From Dorea sp. (lineage in GTDB: Bacteria > Bacillota > Clostridia > Lachnospirales > Lachnospiraceae): a stretch of 64,000 nucleotides of DNA. The DNA is taken from NCBI GenBank assembly GCA_022769185.1, contig JALEKG010000036.1, positions 30,632 to 94,631 of the forward strand, given 5' to 3'. Numbering within the stretch: position 1 is the stretch's first letter; each line of letters starts with the position of its first letter. The position numbers and the translations under genes were made by a program. Shown here piece after piece: positions 60,588 to 64,000 of this stretch. The notes below the pieces were generated by a model. That model had not been told where the DNA came from and ran no database searches. It was given only the letters and a program-made list of their open reading frames with translations.

Positions 60588-61759
60588 TGACGGAAGCGGA
60601 TTTAATAGATAAAATAAATCAAATTGATTGGGAATTTTCTAATTGTGATACACAATACTTGACACATAATATACACAGATATTCAGGGAAATTTATTCCA
60701 CAAATCGCGGCAACAGCTATTGAGTTATTATCTTCTCCCGGAGACTGTATTTTAGATTCATATATGGGATCCGGAACAACTCTTTTGGAAGCAAAATTAA
60801 AAAATAGAAATGCAATAGGTGTTGATATTAATCCTTTAGCGGTATTGATTAGTACGGTAAAAAATACACCTGTCACGCCACTTGATATTCTTGAACTTGA
60901 TTCAGTTGTTGTACCGTTTGTTAATGGTTTACTATCTGATGGACAGCTTTCGTTTGTTACTCCAACACTTGATAAAGCATTTTGTTTAGCTGAATACAAT
61001 GACAATCTTTGGAGACTGGAAGACGCATGGAATAAGAAATGGTATCAGGAAGATGTACTGCAACAATTAGTAGAAATATATAGTTGTATTATATCCTTAA
61101 AAAATAAAAAGGCCATGAATATTGCTCTTGTTGCATTTAGTGACATTTTACGAAAATCTAGTAATGCAAGTAGTAAGTATCCGAATGTAATGTATGATAA
61201 AAATACTAAAAAAAAGCCACTTCCGGCAAAATCATTTTTGGATTCACTTATGCATGTTAAAGAAGCAGTAATTCAAATGTCTGAGGCAGTAGCTGGACAT
61301 TCGGGTAATATTGATATTATGATGCAGAATAACTTAAACCTTGAATTAATGGATAATTCTGTAGATGCAATTATCACACATCCTCCATATATTGCGGCTG
61401 TACCATATGCGGAATACGGATGCTTAAGTTTGAATTGGTTAGGATATGACAGTAAAGAGCTTGATTTACAATTAACTGGAGGAAAGCGCCATTCAAAAAA
61501 GGTAGTATCGCGTTTTGAAGACGATTATGAAAAGTACTTTATTGAAAGTTATAGAGTATTGAAACCGAATGGTTATATGTTTCTAATGGTTGGAAATCCT
61601 ACAGCGCATGGTGAAAGAGTTGACTTAAATCAAATGACGGTTGACTTAGCTATAAAAGCTGGATTCAAGCATATTTCTACCGCAATTCGTCAAGGACAAA
61701 ATCGTCGTGGTAATAAAATGGGAGAAGAATATTTGATATTCGTTCAAAAGAATGGGTGA
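60584..61759 (+). CDS. Second amino-DNA methyltransferase
   Basis: 391 residues. HNIHRYSGKFIPQIA aligns with the HRYVGRFPAHLI segment of the first methyltransferase, so the two are related. Motif I is DSYMGSGTT (58-66), motif IV is THPPY (265-269), and GYMFLMVGNP near the C-terminus matches HVAFVIGNK of the other. It has no HTH domain. Two methyltransferases in one system usually mean the two strands of an asymmetric site are modified separately. Its start overlaps the nuclease stop (ATGATGA). Confidence 0.86.
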   Translation: MMTEADLIDKINQIDWEFSNCDTQYLTHNIHRYSGKFIPQIAATAIELLSSPGDCILDSYMGSGTTLLEAKLKNRNAIGVDINPLAVLISTVKNTPVTPLDILELDSVVVPFVNGLLSDGQLSFVTPTLDKAFCLAEYNDNLWRLEDAWNKKWYQEDVLQQLVEIYSCIISLKNKKAMNIALVAFSDILRKSSNASSKYPNVMYDKNTKKKPLPAKSFLDSLMHVKEAVIQMSEAVAGHSGNIDIMMQNNLNLELMDNSVDAIITHPPYIAAVPYAEYGCLSLNWLGYDSKELDLQLTGGKRHSKKVVSRFEDDYEKYFIESYRVLKPNGYMFLMVGNPTAHGERVDLNQMTVDLAIKAGFKHISTAIRQGQNRRGNKMGEEYLIFVQKNG

Positions 61760-61773
61760 TAATAATTGCATAT

Positions 61774-61829
61774 AAAAGAAAATAGTGGAGTGCTTTTGAT
61801 TGAACAAAGGCACTCCACTATTTTCTTTT
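61774..61829. terminator. Bidirectional terminator of the methyltransferase operon
   Basis: A 20-bp perfect stem (61774-61793 with 61810-61829; GTGGAGTGC / GCACTCCAC at the core) and a 16-base loop. A/T runs at the base of the stem supply T tracts in both directions. It separates convergent genes. Confidence 0.9.
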
Positions 61830-61838
61830 TATGCATAG

Positions 61839-62816
61839 TTAACCTAGCCTAGATTGAGTTATATCTCTTGCCTCGCTGATTGTGTCACAGGTTAGAAGTG
61901 TATCAAGCATCGCCCACACACGACCATTTCTGAAAATCTTTCCGGTTTTGACGGTTTTGTTAGGTATGATTGCCGGTCCTAGTTTGTAAACATAGCAGTC
62001 AACATCCCAGACTTCATCCGGCATCTCAGGAATTTCATCGTGCATATTGCGGGTTACGGTGTAACTCTCGATATGGTGGATGGACTGAAGTTGTCCATAG
62101 TAACGGAAGGCTATGTAGTTAGGTGGCTCTTTTGGCCAACCGTTTCCTCCAACCGGACAGAAGTATTTGTTGTGAGTTTTTACGATGTCGATCCAGCTTA
62201 TACTGCAGCGGTCTGGACACTGCGTGCCAAGAGAAACGACATAGACCATATTGGAATCAAGTTTTTGCATAGTCATAAGTCCTTTCAGATATTCGCAGAA
62301 TTCCCGAAGGAGATGTTTCTGCTCGTTATTGGATGATGCGCAAGATGCCTGAGCCATTTGAAACACCTCATGATAGGAGAGGTGTGAGACTGGGATTTCA
62401 TTTATAATTTTGAATGGCAGATGGATCTGAGCATAAGTTTGTGTGCACTCAGATAGGGATACAATGTGCTTGTGAGCATAATTGGTCTTAGTGAAATCGT
62501 CACGAGTTGAGTATCGTGTCAACTGGTCGGCACTAGGCAAAAGCCAGCCACGCTTGGCTTCAAAAATAATATGGAAATTTTTATGGTCGGTTACTTCGAT
62601 ATCAGTGATACCAGTGATAGCATCATAACGCTGGTTCATGATTGTTACATTATCTACTGTAGGGACAAAGCCCGAAACAGATGTTACGACTGCTTTGAGA
62701 AATTCTGGGCATTTGGTTAAGGCCCATGACATACTCAAAGTAATATCGTTTTCTTTATCCCCCAATAGTTGAAAAATGCTATGTATTTCACGACCGTATG
62801 ATTCTAAGGTTGTCAC
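61839..62816 (-). CDS. PD-(D/E)XK nuclease-like protein, defence context
   Basis: About 325 residues. TDIEV followed by IIFEAKRG gives D72 and E86-A87-K88, and QLTRY after it supplies the Gln-Tyr motif seen in HsdR-type and related nucleases. The first 60 residues are helical; the rest has a Cys/Trp-rich part (GTQCPDRCSISW, VGGNGWPKEP) without known match. It lies last in a minus-strand series with two unknown proteins and an ImmA/IrrE gene. Probably a DNA-cleaving effector; the target is unknown. Confidence 0.7.
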   Translation of the reverse strand: MTTLESYGREIHSIFQLLGDKENDITLSMSWALTKCPEFLKAVVTSVSGFVPTVDNVTIMNQRYDAITGITDIEVTDHKNFHIIFEAKRGWLLPSADQLTRYSTRDDFTKTNYAHKHIVSLSECTQTYAQIHLPFKIINEIPVSHLSYHEVFQMAQASCASSNNEQKHLLREFCEYLKGLMTMQKLDSNMVYVVSLGTQCPDRCSISWIDIVKTHNKYFCPVGGNGWPKEPPNYIAFRYYGQLQSIHHIESYTVTRNMHDEIPEMPDEVWDVDCYVYKLGPAIIPNKTVKTGKIFRNGRVWAMLDTLLTCDTISEARDITQSRLG

Positions 62817-62818
62817 GA

Positions 62819-63472
62819 TTAAATCCTTTCTGTGGGGCGAATGCCCGACGTTTCTTTATTCTGTTCCAGTTGTCGTGCTTCTTGCATCCAGAATTTGAAT
62901 TCCCATCGAAGCGGAGAATACCCACGGATTTTGGAACGCAACTCCAACTGATATGCCATGTACTGATTGCTATAGTCATCCCATCTGCTCCATGCAGTGG
63001 TTGGTGGTTTTATGCCCAGTTCCTTTTTAGCCACACTGAAAACATAGTTATCGATAGGCACGTGAAGATACTGAAAAAGACTGTTAAAAGTGTATCCCCC
63101 ATTTACATACAGATATTTCATTGTCATATTAAGCCATTTCTGGGCTTGCCCATAATGAAACTCAATCCCGGCTTCTCTGTAGTACGTACGGATTTCTTGA
63201 CAGATACGATAGTGCCAAGAGTCATAGTCACATTGGTTTTCAACCCCAGCTTCTACAAAAGATGGAATTTCCTTCTTGAAAAGGAGCATTACCGAATGCC
63301 GTAAGGAATCTCTTTTCTCTTGGGGCATTTTGTTAAAGCGGATTGTGCGATTTAAATCAAGGTAGGCACGGTCACTGGCCGCCGCTATCGGGTCTGAGGT
63401 TGCCCCAAAATAAATAACCTTGTAAAAATCAAGGATGTCTTTATCCACACTTATATATTCAATTTGATCCAA
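62819..63472 (-). CDS. Conserved-looking protein of unknown function
   Basis: About 217 residues, no function recognised. It is soluble, aromatic-rich and has FHYGQAQKWLNMTMKYLYV in its middle, followed by a Trp-rich end (WSRWDDYSNQ, RWEFKFWMQEA). It ends two bases before the nuclease-like gene start, so they are translated together. Probably a partner or regulator of that protein. Confidence 0.65.
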   Translation of the reverse strand: MDQIEYISVDKDILDFYKVIYFGATSDPIAAASDRAYLDLNRTIRFNKMPQEKRDSLRHSVMLLFKKEIPSFVEAGVENQCDYDSWHYRICQEIRTYYREAGIEFHYGQAQKWLNMTMKYLYVNGGYTFNSLFQYLHVPIDNYVFSVAKKELGIKPPTTAWSRWDDYSNQYMAYQLELRSKIRGYSPLRWEFKFWMQEARQLEQNKETSGIRPTERI

Positions 63473-63485
63473 GTAAATCCCTCCT

Positions 63486-63758
63486 TTATGCTACTCGTCG
63501 TTCTACGAACCACCGACCGAGGTTGTTGCCAGTGAGAGAGCAACTTCGTTCAAAAAACAGATAGCTTTGCTTTCCCTTGACCCAAATTGTGTAGCGGTCA
63601 CCTTGACCTCCGGCTTTCATGGCGGCAGCCTGTCTTATGTCGGTAACACGGTCGATTTCAAAAATCTGTCCATCTTCCCAGGTAAGATTGATGGGGATCA
63701 GAAAACCATCGCTGTCGAACTTGGCGGTCACATCCACGTAAACTTTAATATTCATCAA
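63486..63758 (-). CDS. Small protein of unknown function
   Basis: 90 residues, no family recognised. VYVDVTAKFDSDGFLIPINL and RYTIWVKGKQSYLFFE suggest a small beta-barrel or sandwich. It overlaps the upstream ImmA/IrrE gene by 14 bases and ends 13 bp before the 217-residue protein, so all belong to one transcript. Confidence 0.65.
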   Translation of the reverse strand: MMNIKVYVDVTAKFDSDGFLIPINLTWEDGQIFEIDRVTDIRQAAAMKAGGQGDRYTIWVKGKQSYLFFERSCSLTGNNLGRWFVERRVA

Positions 63759-64000
63759 TAACCTCCGTTTCTACATCCTTTAGGAAGTTGGAATTTGCCA
63801 TCAGCGGCGGGTCAATCAGTTTATATCCATTTCGTTTCATCAAACGGAATTTGAAATCTAATAGTTCCGGTGGGACACGGAGTAAGGATGCAGCTCCAAA
63901 GAACGAAATGTCATCATTCAGTTTTTCCAGAACATCATTATCGTCCATGAGAAATTCAGCTGCGAATATGTTCGCTTCATATTCCATTGAAGAGGCACTG
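63745..64000 (-). CDS. ImmA/IrrE-type metallopeptidase, C-terminal part only
   Basis: Runs off the window edge; 84 codons are visible. SASSMEYEANIFAAEFLM is the segment that follows the zinc site in ImmA/IrrE proteins, which cleave XRE-type repressors when induced. The HExxH itself lies outside. In-frame codons continue upstream of the ATG at 63987, so that ATG is not the true start. It heads the minus-strand series ending at 61839 and may switch it on. Confidence 0.78.
   Translation of the reverse strand, partial: SASSMEYEANIFAAEFLMDDNDVLEKLNDDISFFGAASLLRVPPELLDFKFRLMKRNGYKLIDPPLMANSNFLKDVETEVIDEY

Larger units (their letters stand above)
56608..64000. mobile_element. Accessory island inserted in comM (left end; right end outside window)
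   Basis: From the break in comM to the window edge all genes are accessory: a SymE-like protein, two DNA methyltransferases, three PD-(D/E)XK-like proteins, unknown proteins and ImmA/IrrE. No integrase, transposase or right end is visible, so the element type is unknown. The first 290 bp contain several repeats but no gene. comM is a recognised insertion target for resistance islands in Acinetobacter; whether a common mechanism acts here is unknown. Confidence 0.75.

Noticed and set aside
57237..61759. Type I restriction, BREX or DISARM system
   Set aside because: No HsdR-type helicase, HsdS, PglZ, BrxC or DrmA-like gene is present in the visible part of the island.
1..64000. CRISPR array, tRNA or rRNA genes
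   Set aside because: No regularly spaced repeats of CRISPR type and no tRNA- or rRNA-like sequences were seen on reading both strands.

Overview
The window reads as chromosome of a low-GC, spore-forming Firmicute, most likely a gut Lachnospiraceae (Mediterraneibacter, Dorea, Blautia or Ruminococcus-like). The grounds are the gene families and their order (sigK, IreB-RuvX-DUF1292-Fur-RNase J, NifS-like/ThiI, MtaB, PdaA, a PfoR transporter), AT-rich codons, AGGAGG-type ribosome binding sites and several TTG starts. This was judged by eye; no database search was run.

Region 1 (about 1-32.1 kb) is a large surface-polysaccharide locus. It begins with a LicD / IspD-like cytidylyltransferase / SDR group and an acyltransferase. 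A polyprenyl-phosphate-sugar synthase, DUF2304 and DUF2142 set follows, then very large multidomain glycosyltransferases and a two-gene ABC exporter. A MerR-methyltransferase fusion lies immediately upstream of the dTDP-rhamnose genes rmlA-B-D-C. The locus ends with more GT2 enzymes, a priming sugar transferase, two LCP ligases and a membrane-anchored cohesin-like protein. The set suggests a rhamnose-rich polymer that is primed on undecaprenyl phosphate, exported by the ABC route and ligated to peptidoglycan. The first ~18 kb looks more AT-rich than the rml half, which hints at separate histories.

Region 2 (32.1-56.6 kb) is ordinary core genome. It holds glmS, pdaA, a DUF218 protein and a BspA-LRR/VWA/MoxR trio. 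A manganese riboswitch precedes mntP, which leads prmA, rsmE, a cysteine desulfurase and thiI. An HPr-like protein without the active-site histidine, mtaB, and ireB-ruvX-DUF1292-fur-rnj follow. Next come trmR-trhP (tRNA U34 modification), a GlnK/GlnL-like two-component pair with a PfoR transporter, and sigK.

Region 3 (56.6-64 kb) is accessory. The comM/yifB gene is cut at its Walker B motif near 56.61 kb and an island of at least 7.4 kb follows. The island carries a SymE-like small protein preceded by three 20-bp-period repeats. It then has a divergent putative nuclease and an operon of an XRE-HTH/DNA-methyltransferase fusion, a small PD-(D/E)XK nuclease and a second DNA methyltransferase. 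A further PD-(D/E)XK protein, two unknown proteins and the C-terminal part of an ImmA/IrrE-type protein run to the window edge. The XRE-methyltransferase has a palindrome threaded through its own promoter. This two-methyltransferase, two-nuclease cassette with SymE is the best candidate for a poorly described defence system. No CRISPR array, rRNA or tRNA gene was seen.
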